Source: Deltaproteobacteria bacterium (GTDB lineage Bacteria; Desulfobacterota; Syntrophia; Syntrophales; UBA5619). From it: DNA of 62,240 bases. The stretch spans positions 1 to 62,240 of the forward strand of contig JAJFTY010000164.1 of assembly GCA_021372695.1 (NCBI GenBank). Direction: 5' to 3'. Below are positions 53,515 through 62,240 of this stretch, in pieces; within the stretch, counting starts at the first letter, position 1; each line of letters opens with the position of its first letter. The notes beneath the pieces were generated by a model, which saw only the letters and a program-made list of their open reading frames with translations, had not been told where the DNA came from and ran no database searches. A program made the position numbers and the translations under genes.

Positions 53515-54246
53515 ATGAACAGAAACGCCGTTATCAAGATCGTGATCCTGCTTGCAGTGATCCTTATCTGCGTTTTCCTTTTCTTTCATTTCGATCTTTA
53601 CCGATTTTTCGTCAGCAAGAAGAAAATCATCCATTTTGTCAGCTCCTTCGGCCCCCTCTCCGTTGTGATCTTCATCAGCCTCCAGATCGTCCAGGTCCTG
53701 GTTGCTCCGATTCCGGGCGAGATCACCGGCTTCGTCGGAGGCTATATCTACGGCCCCATCCTGGGCACTCTCTACTCCACCGCCGGCCTCACGATCGGTT
53801 CATGGTTCGCTTTTCTGCTCGCCCGCTGGCTCGGACTGCCCTTCGTGGAAAAGATCATCAAGCCCCAGGTCATCCAGAAGTACGACCACTTCATGGAGCA
53901 CCGGGGGATCCCGATCACCTTCATCCTCTTCTTGATCCCCGGTTTTCCCAAGGATGCCCTCTCCTACATCATCGGCCTGAGCCACATGAGATCGGCAACC
54001 TTTCTCATCCTCTGCACCGCCGGCCGACTGCTCGGCACAATCATGCTATCCGTGAGCGGCCACTATGCGCGCAACGATCAGAACACCGCCATGCTGGCCA
54101 TTCTCGGGATCAGCGCCCTCGTCACGCTCGCGGCCTGGTATTACCATGACGATATTCTCCACCTCGTCCGAAGGCATAACAAGCACAAGGACAAGAAACG
54201 AGTCTCCGCTCCGGGCGACCACGGGGAAGAACCGATCGATTTGTAG
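53515..54246 (+). CDS. TVP38/TMEM64 (VTT domain) membrane protein
   Basis: This 243-residue protein has an N-terminal helix (about 7-25). The VTT/SNARE-associated domain follows, with VLVAPIPGEITGFVGGYIYGP, the E/G-rich re-entrant motif, LARWLGLPFVEK and FLIPGFPKDALSYIIGLSHM. The C terminus is Lys/His/Asp-rich. Homologues are DedA-like and proposed to be lipid scramblases or proton-coupled transporters. It lies 29 nt before the CNNM gene, probably one operon. Confidence 0.88.
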   Translation: MNRNAVIKIVILLAVILICVFLFFHFDLYRFFVSKKKIIHFVSSFGPLSVVIFISLQIVQVLVAPIPGEITGFVGGYIYGPILGTLYSTAGLTIGSWFAFLLARWLGLPFVEKIIKPQVIQKYDHFMEHRGIPITFILFLIPGFPKDALSYIIGLSHMRSATFLILCTAGRLLGTIMLSVSGHYARNDQNTAMLAILGISALVTLAAWYYHDDILHLVRRHNKHKDKKRVSAPGDHGEEPIDL

Positions 54247-54275
54247 CCGGAATCTTTTTGGGAGGTTGCTCCATC

Positions 54276-55610
54276 TTGGAATCTGTCTTCAATGAGTTGT
54301 TCCTCATCCTGGTCCTGATTCTCGCCAACGGTTTTTTTGCCTGTGCCGAACTCGCCGTGCTTTCCGCCCGCAAGAGCCTGATTGCCAGCCTTGCCGCAGC
54401 CGGAAATCCCCATGCCCGCCTCGTCGAACGGATTCAGAAGAACCCGCACCGGTTTCTGGCGACCGTCCAGATCGGGGTCACCGTGGTCGGCTCGCTGGCC
54501 TCGGCGGTCGGCGGGGCCGCGGCGCTCCAGTACATCAACCCCCTGCTCAAGGATGCTCCCATCGCGTTCGTCCGGCACGCGGCGGAACCTCTCTCCATCG
54601 CCCTCGTGGTTCTGGGGATCTCCTATCTTTTCCTCGTTCTGGGAGAGCTGGCCCCGAAGACCATCGGCCTTCAATACGCCGACCGCCTTGCCCTGGTCGT
54701 CGCCCGGCCGATCCACATCCTCTCGATCATCGCGGTGGTTGCGGTCCAGTTCCTCACCCTTTCCAACCGGGCGGTCCTTTCCCTTTTCGGCATCACACCG
54801 AAGGAAGGGCACGCTTTCGTGACCCGCGAGGAGGTGCAGCAGGTCCTCTCGGAGGGAAGCGAAACCGGCGCCCTGACCGAGACGGAGCATCGGTACATCG
54901 AGAATATTTTTGAATTTACCCACACCGCGGTCCGCGAGGTCATGGTCCCCCGGACCCGGATCGTGGCCCTGAACCTGGAACTCCCCCGCGAACAGATCAT
55001 CCAGACGATCCGGGAAAACCTCTACACCCGCTACCCGGTCTACCGGGGTGACATGGATCACGTCATCGGCTTCGTCCATTCCAAGGACATTCTCCTCGGC
55101 CGGGTCTGCAATGAAGAGGACTTCGATCTGGCCGGGATCATCCGGAATCCGCTGTTCGTCCCGGAGGGGAAAAAGGTCAGCAGCCTGCTCAAGGAGATGC
55201 AGCGCAAACGTATCCAACTGGCGCTCGTCGTCGACGAATACGGTATCCTGAGCGGCCTCGCCACGACGGAAGACCTTCTCGAGGAGCTCGTCGGCGAGAT
55301 CGAAGACGAGCATGACGTGGGCGAAACGCGCCGCTTCCAGAAACTCCCGGACGGAAGCCTTCTGGTCGACGCGCTCCTGCCGGTCAACGAGATCGAGGAG
55401 CTCCTGGGGGTGGAACTGGGCGACTTTCTCCCCTATGACACCTTGGCGGGGCTGATCCTCGACCGCCTGGGACGCATTCCCGAGAAGGGCGAGAAGCTGG
55501 AATGGCAGGATTTCATCCTCACCTGCGAGGAGGTCACGAAAACGGCCATCCAGAAGGTCCGGATCGTAAGGCGCGAAAAGCCGGCGGACGCTCCCCCGCC
55601 CGCACAATAA
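54276..55610 (+). CDS. CNNM/CorC (hemolysin C-like) transporter with CBS pair
   Basis: This 444-residue protein has an N-terminal CNNM/DUF21 domain with four helices and [22 protein letters not shown] pair (about 200-330: [55 protein letters not shown]) and a C-terminal CorC_HlyC domain follow. It is probably a magnesium/cobalt exporter or regulator rather than a hemolysin. I chose TTG 54276, with GGAGG ten bases upstream; the ATG-less frame opens at 54258. Confidence 0.88.
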   Translation: MESVFNELFLILVLILANGFFACAELAVLSARKSLIASLAAAGNPHARLVERIQKNPHRFLATVQIGVTVVGSLASAVGGAAALQYINPLLKDAPIAFVRHAAEPLSIALVVLGISYLFLVLGELAPKTIGLQYADRLALVVARPIHILSIIAVVAVQFLTLSNRAVLSLFGITPKEGHAFVTREEVQQVLSEGSETGALTETEHRYIENIFEFTHTAVREVMVPRTRIVALNLELPREQIIQTIRENLYTRYPVYRGDMDHVIGFVHSKDILLGRVCNEEDFDLAGIIRNPLFVPEGKKVSSLLKEMQRKRIQLALVVDEYGILSGLATTEDLLEELVGEIEDEHDVGETRRFQKLPDGSLLVDALLPVNEIEELLGVELGDFLPYDTLAGLILDRLGRIPEKGEKLEWQDFILTCEEVTKTAIQKVRIVRREKPADAPPPAQ

Positions 55611-55643
55611 CCCCCCAATTTTTTCGAAATATAACTCCACCTT

Positions 55644-56477
55644 TCAGCGCCGGAGCCTGGGGTCGAGAGCGTCCCGGATCCCTTCGCCGAGCAGGTTGTA
55701 GCCCAGCACCGTGACCAGGATCGCCAGCCCCGGGTAGAAGGAGAGCCACCAGGCGATGTCGATGTTGTCCTTCCCCGCCGTCAGGATGTTCCCCCAGCTC
55801 GGCGTGGGCGGCTGGACCCCGATGCCGAGGAAACTGAGGGCCGATTCCGTGAGGATCGCCCCGGCCACGCCGAGCGTCGCCGTGACCAGGACCGATGCCA
55901 TCGCATTCGGAAGGATGTGAAGGAAGATGATCCGCAGGTCCGAGGCCCCGATTCCGCGCGCCGCCTGGACGAAATCCCGCTCCCGGAGAGAGATGAAGTC
56001 CGCGCGCACGAGGCGGGTCACCCCCATCCATCCGGTCAGGCCGATCACGATCATGATGTTCCAGATGGAGGGTTCCAGGATCGCGATCACGGCCAGGATG
56101 AGGAAGAAGGAGGGGAAGCAGAGCATGATGTCCACGAACCGCATGATGACCGCATCCACCCAGCGTCCGTAGTAGCCGGCCAGCGCCCCGAGAATGGTCC
56201 CGATGAGGATCGCGATCCCGGTCGCCACGAAGCCCACCTTGAGGGAGATTCCCGCCCCCCAGATCATTCGGGAAAGCACGTCCCGGCCGAGCGGGTCCGT
56301 TCCGAAGGGGTGGCCCGCCGACGGCGAGGCGAGGACGTTCTTCAGGTCGATCGCATTCGGGTCATAGGGGGCGAGCCAGGGTGCGAGGAGGGAGACCGCG
56401 AAGAGGGCAAGGACGATCACGCTCCCGGCGACAGCCACCCTGTTCTTCAAGAATCGTTTCCGAAAATCCTTTCCCAT
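55644..56477 (-). CDS. ABC transporter permease, DppC/OppC type
   Basis: This 277-residue protein has an N-terminal helix followed by the OppC-N pattern (YDPNAIDLKNVLASPSAGHPFGTDPLGRDVL). The BPD inner-membrane domain carries the EAA loop: VQAARGIGASDLRIIFLHILPN. It transports peptides or similar solutes with DppB. ATG 56477 is preceded by AGAGG. It is the third gene of a minus-strand run; the ATPase and binding-protein genes are not adjacent on either side. Confidence 0.9.
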   Translation of the reverse strand: MGKDFRKRFLKNRVAVAGSVIVLALFAVSLLAPWLAPYDPNAIDLKNVLASPSAGHPFGTDPLGRDVLSRMIWGAGISLKVGFVATGIAILIGTILGALAGYYGRWVDAVIMRFVDIMLCFPSFFLILAVIAILEPSIWNIMIVIGLTGWMGVTRLVRADFISLRERDFVQAARGIGASDLRIIFLHILPNAMASVLVTATLGVAGAILTESALSFLGIGVQPPTPSWGNILTAGKDNIDIAWWLSFYPGLAILVTVLGYNLLGEGIRDALDPRLRR

Positions 56478-56487
56478 CTGAGCCTCT

Positions 56488-57462
56488 TCAGGAAACCCTG
56501 ATCCGCGGATCGGCCACGGCATAGGAGACGTCGGCGATCAGGTTTCCGAGCAGCGTGAGAACCGCCCCGATGAAGAGGATCCCCATCACCACCGGGTAGT
56601 CCCTCGCCATGACCGCCATGTAGAAAAGCTGCCCCATGCCGGGAATGGCAAAGATCGTCTCGAAGATAACGCTCCCGCCGATCAGCCCCGGCACCGACAG
56701 GCCGAGGATGGTGATCACCGGCAGGAGGGCGTTGCGCAACGCATGCCGGTAGATCACAACCCGCTCGGAGAGCCCCTTGGCCCGGGCCGTCAGGATATAG
56801 TCCTGGCGGATCACCTCCAGCATGTTCGCCCGCATGTACCGCGAAAGGCCGGCCAGCCCGCCGAAAGCGGCCAGCAAAACCGGCAGGATGAGATGCTTGA
56901 TCAGGTCCCAGAGGGCCATGCCCGGCGGCAGATACTCGTAATTGAGGGAGCGGATCCCCGATATGGGGAGCCAGCCGAGGTCGACGCCGAAGAGGATCAT
57001 GCAAAGCAGGGCGAGCCAGAAGGTCGGCACTGCGAAACCGATGAAAACGAAAACGCTTGAAATCCGGTCAAAAAGGGAATCCTGGCGGACGGCGGAGAGC
57101 ACCCCCAGGGGGATCGCCACAACCAGGATGAGGAGCATCGAGAGCACGTTCAGCAGGATCGTGATCGGCAGCCGCTCGAGGATCTTGTCGGCGACCGGCC
57201 TGCGGTCCGTCGAAAAGGAGACCCCGAGATCCAGCAGGAGCAGTTTGCCCACCCACCGGATGTACTGCTCGGGAAGCGGCTTGTCGAGGTCGTACATGGC
57301 CCGGAGCCGCTCCTGCATCTCCACGGAGGCGCGCGGGTTCATCTGGGTCTGGATGTCGGTCGGGGAGCCGGGCGCCAGGTGCATCACGGTGAAGCAGACG
57401 ACCGTGATCCCGAAGAGGAGCGGAACCATGAAGAGGAGTCTCTTGCCAATATAGCGAAGCAT
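56488..57462 (-). CDS. ABC transporter permease, DppB/OppB type
   Basis: This 324-residue permease starts [18 protein letters not shown] with the DppB N-terminal pattern, then [17 protein letters not shown], and the EAA loop [21 protein letters not shown]. Six helices are visible. It lies 10 nt before dppC. Without the substrate-binding protein, specificity cannot be named; dipeptide, nickel or oligosaccharide import are all possible. Confidence 0.9.
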   Translation of the reverse strand: MLRYIGKRLLFMVPLLFGITVVCFTVMHLAPGSPTDIQTQMNPRASVEMQERLRAMYDLDKPLPEQYIRWVGKLLLLDLGVSFSTDRRPVADKILERLPITILLNVLSMLLILVVAIPLGVLSAVRQDSLFDRISSVFVFIGFAVPTFWLALLCMILFGVDLGWLPISGIRSLNYEYLPPGMALWDLIKHLILPVLLAAFGGLAGLSRYMRANMLEVIRQDYILTARAKGLSERVVIYRHALRNALLPVITILGLSVPGLIGGSVIFETIFAIPGMGQLFYMAVMARDYPVVMGILFIGAVLTLLGNLIADVSYAVADPRIRVS

Positions 57463-57498
57463 GCTTTCCGATCCGCTCCCCATGACGGGGAACCAGCG

Positions 57499-58293
57499 TT
57501 ACGAGAACTCCGGCAACTCCATGGCCTGGAGGTTCTGGAGCATCCGGTCGAGAATCTTTTTCGAATGGGATTCGACGGTGAAAATCGGCTTGAGGCCCTT
57601 CTGCCGCACGAGCGCGAAGAGCTCATGGAAGAGGATGTTTCCCTCCCCCACCGGCAGGTGCTCGTCCGTGACGCCGTGGTTGTCGTGGATGTGGATCTCA
57701 CCGAGCCGATCCCCCAGTTCTGCGATCCAGACAGCCTGCGGCACGCTGCCGAACACATTCGCATGCCCGGTATCGAAGCAGAATCGGGCCTGAGGGGAAT
57801 CGAGCGCGTCGAGAAGGCGCCGGAGCGGCTGGGGAGTCCGTTCATAGACGTTCTCCAGCACGATGACCGTCCCCGTTCCTGCGATGCCGTCGAGGAGAGT
57901 CCGCCAGGTTGCGAGGCTGTTCTCGAGCCACTGCGCCTCGGCTGAGACGTAGTATTTCTCATCGAAGGAGGCGTGACAGACGACCGACTTGGGCTGGAAC
58001 CACGGAACCATGTCGAACACCGGACGGAGCCGGTCGAGGGAGGTCTGCCGGATCCTTGGGTCGAGCGCGCCGGGCCGGAGGTCCATGAAAGGGGCGTGAA
58101 AGGTGACCGAAAGGGCCGAATCGACGAGCCGCTTCGCGACCTCACGTAAATCGGCCTCCCGATAATGGTCCAGGTCATGGTGGTTGAACGCGATCTCCGG
58201 GTTGATCCCCTCCCCGATCACCCAGGGGAGCAGCTTTTCCCGGAGGAGACGGAAGGGCACATGAACCTGGATTTTTTGCAGAATTCCTCGCAT
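57499..58293 (-). CDS. Sugar phosphate isomerase/epimerase-like TIM-barrel protein
   Basis: This 264-residue AP-endonuclease-2-fold protein has metal-site segments VTFHAPFMD, VVCHASFDEKYY, VLENVYERTP with the Glu ligand, FCFDTGHANVFG and EIHIHDNHGVTDEHLPVGEG. It is the first gene of a run with the two ABC permeases (36 nt before dppB), suggesting it processes an imported sugar-like solute. ATG 58293 has GAGGTGA upstream. The substrate is unknown. Confidence 0.8.
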   Translation of the reverse strand: MRGILQKIQVHVPFRLLREKLLPWVIGEGINPEIAFNHHDLDHYREADLREVAKRLVDSALSVTFHAPFMDLRPGALDPRIRQTSLDRLRPVFDMVPWFQPKSVVCHASFDEKYYVSAEAQWLENSLATWRTLLDGIAGTGTVIVLENVYERTPQPLRRLLDALDSPQARFCFDTGHANVFGSVPQAVWIAELGDRLGEIHIHDNHGVTDEHLPVGEGNILFHELFALVRQKGLKPIFTVESHSKKILDRMLQNLQAMELPEFS

Positions 58294-58639
58294 GCGGATT
58301 TCACCTCTCTCTGCCTGAAGTGGCCATTTTCTACCACAGGCATCCGCTTTTCACAACCGCCAATCGCCCGCCAATCCTCTGAGCGTCCTGACGAGCGGGG
58401 CCGTTCTGGCCGCCTCTGCGCCGCTGCCCCCCCTCGCTTCGCGCCGCCCTCTGAAAAAGAAGGGCTGAGCCGCGGATGGGTTCGATCCCGTCAGGGAGGC
58501 GCGTTCCTTCGGCCTTTACGGTGATTGACATAAACGCCTTGTTCTGCTAATCAAAAGAACCCGTCGGCCACCATCGGTGAGCCGCGGACGAGGCAGCCGC
58601 CGCATGCGGCCCGGCGTAAAGAAGTGCGAAGGGGGGAGA
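58294..58639. other. 346-nt divergent spacer, no gene seen
   Basis: The spacer contains a short T-arm-like GATGGG-TTCGAT-CCCGTC hairpin near 58470 but no acceptor or anticodon stems, so it is not a tRNA. GGTGATTGACATAAACGCC near 58519-58537 includes TTGACA without a clear -10 and may be the rsfS operon promoter. No coding frame stands out. Confidence 0.4.
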
Positions 58640-59044
58640 TTGGCCAGAAAAAAAGAGAAAGAGAATGGTTCCCGGGAGAGGGTGCTTCTGTGCGTCAACG
58701 CCGCGCTGGAAAGAAAGGCGAGGGCGCTGGTCATCCTCAATGTCAAGGAGATCTCAGCCTTTGCGGACTATTTCATCATCTGCGGGGGGACGTCCGACCG
58801 CCAGGTCCGCGCCGTTTCCGCCACGATCCAGGAAAACCTGAAAAAAGCGGGGATTATGCCCCTGGGCGTCGAGGGGGAGGCTGCGGGAAAGTGGATCCTC
58901 CTGGATTACGATGACGTGATCATCCACGTCTTTCTCGAATCGGCCAGGGAGTTCTACGACCTTGAACGGCTCTGGTCCGAAGCTCCGTGCATGGCCGTGC
59001 CCGACGAGACGGCTTCACTGAAGGTGCTGGCAGAAGGGATGTAG
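58640..59044 (+). CDS. rsfS: Ribosome silencing factor RsfS
   Basis: This 134-residue protein binds L14 and blocks subunit joining in stationary phase. It has AFADYFIICGGTSDRQVRAVS, GKWILLDYDDVIIHVF and REFYDLERLW. TTG 58640 is the likely start, preceded by AAGGGGGGAGA; no ATG fits, and the frame is open to 58577. It is the first gene of rsfS-comF-rfaE2, two nt before comF. Confidence 0.92.
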   Translation: MARKKEKENGSRERVLLCVNAALERKARALVILNVKEISAFADYFIICGGTSDRQVRAVSATIQENLKKAGIMPLGVEGEAAGKWILLDYDDVIIHVFLESAREFYDLERLWSEAPCMAVPDETASLKVLAEGM

Positions 59045-59046
59045 CC

Positions 59047-59862
59047 TTGAAAGGGATCCTGACCGGGATCGCCGACCTCATCTTTCCGCCCCGCTGCATC
59101 ACGTGCAGCTCCCTCCTGGAGCGGCACGATCCCCTTCCCCTCTGTCCCGCCTGCGCAGGGAAGATACAGTACATACGCTCCCCCCTCTGCACCCGGTGCG
59201 GGTACCCCTTTGCCGCTGCTACGGGGGAAGATCACCTCTGCGGCGACTGCATCACCGGTGAAAAACCGTTCGCGGTCGCGCGGGCGATGGGGGAGTACGA
59301 GGAGACGCTGCTCGAGGCGATCCACCGCTTCAAGTACAAGGGGCGGACCGGCACGGGGGAGATCCTGGGCGGAATGATGGCCGATTTCGCTGCCGGGATC
59401 TGGGACATGAAGGTTTTCGACCTGATCGTGCCGGTCCCGCTGCATCTCAAGAAGCTGCGGCAAAGGGGATTCAACCAGGCCGTCATCCTGGCGCGGCAGA
59501 TCTCGAAGCGGTTCGGCATCCCGCTCGACCTGACGGCGCTCCGGCGGAAGATCTTCACGTCGCCGCAGGTCGGTCTGGGCAGGGAAGAGCGGTCGGCCAA
59601 CGTCCGGGGCGCCTTTTCGGCGAGGCATCCGGAGCGGATCGACGGCCGGAGAATCCTCCTCGTGGACGACGTCTACACGACCGGAAGCACGCTTGCGGAG
59701 TGCGCACGGGTGCTGCTCAGGGCGAATGCGGAGTCGGTCGCCGTCCTGACGCTGGCCCGGGCGGTCCGGGGCCACTATCGGCCGCTGGAACCGGAGCCGG
59801 CCTTGCCCGGAAGGGATGATTCGGCGGGGGATGCCAATCCGTCTCCGGCATCAGTTGCGTAG
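59047..59862 (+). CDS. comF: ComF family phosphoribosyltransferase-like protein
   Basis: This 271-residue protein has an N-terminal double zinc ribbon (CITC, CPAC, CTRC, CGDC, about 18-75) and a PRPP-binding domain with FKYKGRTGTGEIL, KKLRQRGFNQAVILAR and ILLVDDVYTTGSTL. ComF/GntX proteins are linked to DNA uptake and recombination. TTG 59047 follows the rsfS stop by two nt, with AAGGGATG in the rsfS end serving as ribosome site. It has a low-complexity tail. Confidence 0.9.
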   Translation: MKGILTGIADLIFPPRCITCSSLLERHDPLPLCPACAGKIQYIRSPLCTRCGYPFAAATGEDHLCGDCITGEKPFAVARAMGEYEETLLEAIHRFKYKGRTGTGEILGGMMADFAAGIWDMKVFDLIVPVPLHLKKLRQRGFNQAVILARQISKRFGIPLDLTALRRKIFTSPQVGLGREERSANVRGAFSARHPERIDGRRILLVDDVYTTGSTLAECARVLLRANAESVAVLTLARAVRGHYRPLEPEPALPGRDDSAGDANPSPASVA

Positions 59863-59910
59863 TAACATCGCATGGATGCGTCACCCGGTCTGTTAGAGGA
59901 GAACTCAGGA

Positions 59911-60393
59911 ATGGGCAAAATTCTCGGTTGGGAGGCGTTGAAAGCAGAGGTGGAGCGCCGCAGGCGCCAAGGCGAGAAGATCGCCTTCACCAACGGCTGT
60001 TTCGACATCCTCCACGTCGGTCACGTCCGGTACCTGAAGGAGGCTCGCGGGACGGGAGATCTGCTCGTCCTCGGCCTCAACAGCGACCTCTCCGTCCGGG
60101 CGATCAAGGGGGAAAAGAGGCCCCTCGTCCCGGAGCAGGAGCGGGCGGAAGTCGTCGCCGCCCTCGCCGCGGTCGATTATGTCACCCTCTTCGATGAAGA
60201 AACGCCGCTCAGGCTGATCGAGCACCTGCGGCCGGATTGCCTCGTGAAGGGCGCGGATTGGAAGGAGGAAGCCGTCGTCGGGCGCGATGCCGTCCGTTCG
60301 TGGGGGGGCCGCGTCGTCCTGATCCCTTTTGTCGAAGGAGCCTCCACGACGAACATCGTGGAGAAGATCCGGCAGGTCTATCGGGACAGGTAA
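59911..60393 (+). CDS. rfaE2: D-glycero-beta-D-manno-heptose 1-phosphate adenylyltransferase
   Basis: This 160-residue single-domain nucleotidyltransferase corresponds to the C-terminal half of HldE. The HxGH-type motif is in FTNGCFDILHVGHVRYLKEA; then LNSDLSVRAIKGEKRPLVPE and GRVVLIPFVEGASTTNIVEKI follow. It makes ADP-heptose for LPS core, supporting a Gram-negative cell. The kinase part (HldE N-terminal) is encoded elsewhere. GAGGAGA precedes ATG 59911. Confidence 0.92.
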   Translation: MGKILGWEALKAEVERRRRQGEKIAFTNGCFDILHVGHVRYLKEARGTGDLLVLGLNSDLSVRAIKGEKRPLVPEQERAEVVAALAAVDYVTLFDEETPLRLIEHLRPDCLVKGADWKEEAVVGRDAVRSWGGRVVLIPFVEGASTTNIVEKIRQVYRDR

Positions 60394-60487
60394 GCATCGT
60401 TCCCCGGCGATGTCGAAGTTGTTACTTTTTTCTTTACAAACACCTTCTGATCATGTAAGAGCATGTCCCCAAATTGGTCATTAGGAG

Positions 60488-60880
60488 ATGATAAAAGACG
60501 TGCCAAAAACAACCATGAAATCCGAAAAACTAGAATTCTTCCGGCATATGCTGAGCCAGAAGATAACCGAGCTTCTTGGAGAGGCAGGGAAAACCGTGTC
60601 GGAAATGACGAGCGGCGTGAAGGAAAACTACCCCGACCCAAATGACCGCGCCTCTCTTGAATCGGACCGGAATTTCGAACTGCGAATCCGCGACCGCGAA
60701 AGAAAGCTGATCGCGAAGATGCAGGAGGCGATCCAGAGGATGGATGACGGCGTTTTCGGCATCTGCGAAGTCTGCGGAGGCCCGATCTCCGAAAAGAGGC
60801 TGATGGCGCGGCCGGTGACGACCCTCTGCATCGACTGCAAGATGAAGCAGGAAAAGATGGAAAAGCTCAAGGGGGAATAA
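60488..60880 (+). CDS. dksA: DksA/TraR family zinc-finger transcription factor
   Basis: This 130-residue protein has a long coiled-coil (about 12-85) and a C-terminal C4 zinc finger CEVCGGPISEKRLMARPVTTLCIDCK. DksA binds the RNA polymerase secondary channel and with ppGpp adjusts rRNA and stress transcription. The catalytic-tip residues in the coiled coil read DPNDRASLESDRNFELRIRDRE, close to the DxxDxA pattern. Start ATG 60488 sits right after GGAG; ATG 60515 is an alternative. Confidence 0.92.
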   Translation: MIKDVPKTTMKSEKLEFFRHMLSQKITELLGEAGKTVSEMTSGVKENYPDPNDRASLESDRNFELRIRDRERKLIAKMQEAIQRMDDGVFGICEVCGGPISEKRLMARPVTTLCIDCKMKQEKMEKLKGE

Positions 60881-60984
60881 CTCCTTCCCTTCGATCCCGG
60901 GCGGCGGCAACGCCGCCCTTCCGGTCCCCCTTCGTTCCCCGATCCCAAGGGAATGAAGAGGGATTTTTTGTTGAAGGGCCCGTC

Positions 60985-62240
60985 ATGTTCGTCAAAGTAG
61001 CCATTCCCATCCCATCCTCGACCCTCTTCGCCTACGTCGTTCCCGACGCCCTGGCCCCGCTCGCGGCCGTCGGGAAACAGGTCCTGGTCCCTTTCGGGAG
61101 AAAGCGCCTGTCCGGGTGGATCGTCGAGATCCTTCCCGAGACCCCGCCCGACCGGGTTGTCAGGGAGATCATCGAGCTCTCCGATGCCGAACCCCTCTTC
61201 GGCGGGGAGGAACTCGCCTTTTGCGAGTGGATTTCCCGCTACTACATCCACCCCCTGGGCCGGGTCCTGGCCGAGGTTCTCCCCGGCGGCACCGACCTGA
61301 AGAGCGACCGCTGGCTCCGGCTTTCCGGAAGCCCGGCGGACGGGGTGCCGCTTTCCGCCGGACAGCAGGAGATCCTCCGGCAGCTTGCGGCCTTTCCCGA
61401 GGGACTCCCCCTGGGCCGCCTGCGGAAACGGATGGGTGCAGAGGATCTCTACCGGGATCTATCCCTCCTCGAAACGGCAGGGCTCCTGGCCTCGGAGGAG
61501 CGGCTGAAGCGTCCGGCCGTCCGAACGAAGCGGGAAAAGTGGATCGGGCTGAATCCGGCCGCTCCCGTGGGAATCAAAAAACTCACGCTCAAGCAGGAGG
61601 CGCTGATCAGCCTGCTCGAAGAGGCAGGCGAACTGCCGCTGGCGGATCTTCCCGACCGCCTCCGGGAGGCGGCCTTCATCCGGACCATAGCGCAAAAAGG
61701 GTTCATCACGCTTCAGGAGAAGGAAGTCTCCCGCGGAGCAGGCCCCTCTCCGAAGCTGGCGAGAAACGGCGACGGCATCGCCCCGAACGCGGCGCAGGAA
61801 ACCGCCCTGACGGAGATCCGCGCGCGCCTGGCCGCGGGCGCCTTTTCGCCCTTCCTCCTCCACGGCGTGACCGGAAGCGGCAAGACGGAAGTCTACCTCC
61901 GCGCCATCGCCGGGGTGCTTCAGGCAGGCGGCGGCGCGATCTACCTCGTCCCGGAGATCGCACTCACGACCCAGCTCCTCTCCCGCATCTCCGCGCGCTT
62001 CCCCGACCGGGAGATCGCGGTCCTCCACAGCGGGATCACGCTGGGCGCCCGGTACGACCAGTGGAGGAGGATCCGGAACGGCGAGTTGAGTCTCGTCGTC
62101 GGCGCCCGGTCGGCCATCTTCGCCCCGGTGCGGAACCTGAGATTGATCGTCGTGGACGAGGAGCACGACCCCTCCTTCAAGCAGGACGACCGGCTACGCC
62201 ACAACGCCCGGGACCTGGCCCTTGTCCGCGGAAAATCCGC
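60985..62240 (+). CDS. priA: Primosomal replication protein N' (PriA), C-terminal part outside window
   Basis: The first 418 codons of the replication-restart helicase are visible. It has the 3'-DNA-binding domain (about 1-105), a winged-helix-like middle and the start of the helicase core with Walker A LLHGVTGSGKTEVYLRA, then VPEIALTTQLL, GARSAIFAPV and the DEEH box. The zinc-binding insertion and second RecA domain lie beyond the right edge. ATG 60985 has AAGGG upstream. Confidence 0.95.
   Translation, partial: MFVKVAIPIPSSTLFAYVVPDALAPLAAVGKQVLVPFGRKRLSGWIVEILPETPPDRVVREIIELSDAEPLFGGEELAFCEWISRYYIHPLGRVLAEVLPGGTDLKSDRWLRLSGSPADGVPLSAGQQEILRQLAAFPEGLPLGRLRKRMGAEDLYRDLSLLETAGLLASEERLKRPAVRTKREKWIGLNPAAPVGIKKLTLKQEALISLLEEAGELPLADLPDRLREAAFIRTIAQKGFITLQEKEVSRGAGPSPKLARNGDGIAPNAAQETALTEIRARLAAGAFSPFLLHGVTGSGKTEVYLRAIAGVLQAGGGAIYLVPEIALTTQLLSRISARFPDREIAVLHSGITLGARYDQWRRIRNGELSLVVGARSAIFAPVRNLRLIVVDEEHDPSFKQDDRLRHNARDLALVRGKS

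Noticed and set aside
58455..58490. tRNA-like T arm (GATGGG-TTCGAT-CCCGTC)
   Set aside because: No matching acceptor, D or anticodon stems could be built on either strand.
1..62240. CRISPR array, prophage or complete insertion sequence
   Set aside because: No regularly spaced repeats, no integrase, transposase, capsid or terminase frames were seen.

Overview
The window looks like a chromosomal segment of a GC-rich, Gram-negative, anaerobic member of the Desulfobacterota (former Deltaproteobacteria), most like the Syntrophales. The clues are a PxxKW cysteine-rich protein, a four-subunit 2-oxoacid:ferredoxin oxidoreductase, a siroheme-decarboxylase (Ahb) protein beside hemL, a GTP-type PEP carboxykinase, a mannose-family PTS fragment, type IV pilus genes and heptose/lipoprotein envelope genes. 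Taxonomy is inference from gene content and style. No rRNA, CRISPR array, prophage or complete insertion sequence was seen.

Layout. 1-3.0 kb: PTS EIID-HPr-EI (EI cut by the window edge), divergent from the PxxKW gene. 3.0-10.6 kb: the conserved translation block thrS-infC-rpmI-rplT-pheS-pheT-ihfA-merR, preceded by tRNA-Val(GAC). 10.7-14.4 kb: pgsA, FecR-domain protein, lipoprotein, small conserved protein and rsmI. 14.5-16.9 kb: UDP-glucuronate decarboxylase and a eukaryote-like UDP-glucose dehydrogenase (UDP-xylose route). 16.9-24.6 kb: the second translation/RNA block argS-SPOR-ffh-rpsP-khpA-rimM-trmD-rplS-rnhB-yraN, with a 57-residue Cys-rich gene before argS. 24.7-31.3 kb: a repeat-rich spacer, then pilY1-pilX-pilW-pilV-fimT and the prepilin peptidase. 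31.3-37.3 kb: nucleotide-sugar genes separated by a long palindromic repeat, ribD, a COG2509 flavoprotein, a NusG paralogue and a choline-kinase-like gene. 37.9-41.4 kb: 2-oxoacid:ferredoxin oxidoreductase, an ACT-domain protein and a release-factor-like protein. 41.4-45.0 kb: an accessory stretch (isochorismatase-like hydrolase, small membrane protein, flavoprotein) bounded by the real atpE 3' end and a decayed copy of it. 45.2-48.4 kb: ahbB-hemL and atpZ-atpI-atpB. 48.5-52.3 kb: hydroxypyruvate isomerase, tartronate semialdehyde reductase, pckG. 52.4-58.3 kb: TauE/SafE, VTT and CNNM/CorC membrane proteins, two peptide-type ABC permeases and a TIM-barrel isomerase. 58.6-62.2 kb: rsfS-comF-rfaE2-dksA-priA (priA cut by the window end).

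Most of the window is conserved core genome. The least explained parts are the intergenic repeat families: two diverged copies of one element at 17.3 and 24.8 kb, GGGGACAGAT palindromes at 25.1 and 52.3 kb, and a 124-bp inverted-repeat element at 31.8 kb. To these add the duplicated atpE 3' end around the flavoprotein gene at 43 kb. I did not find a convincing new defence or mobile system. The atpE duplication and the repeats are the best leads.
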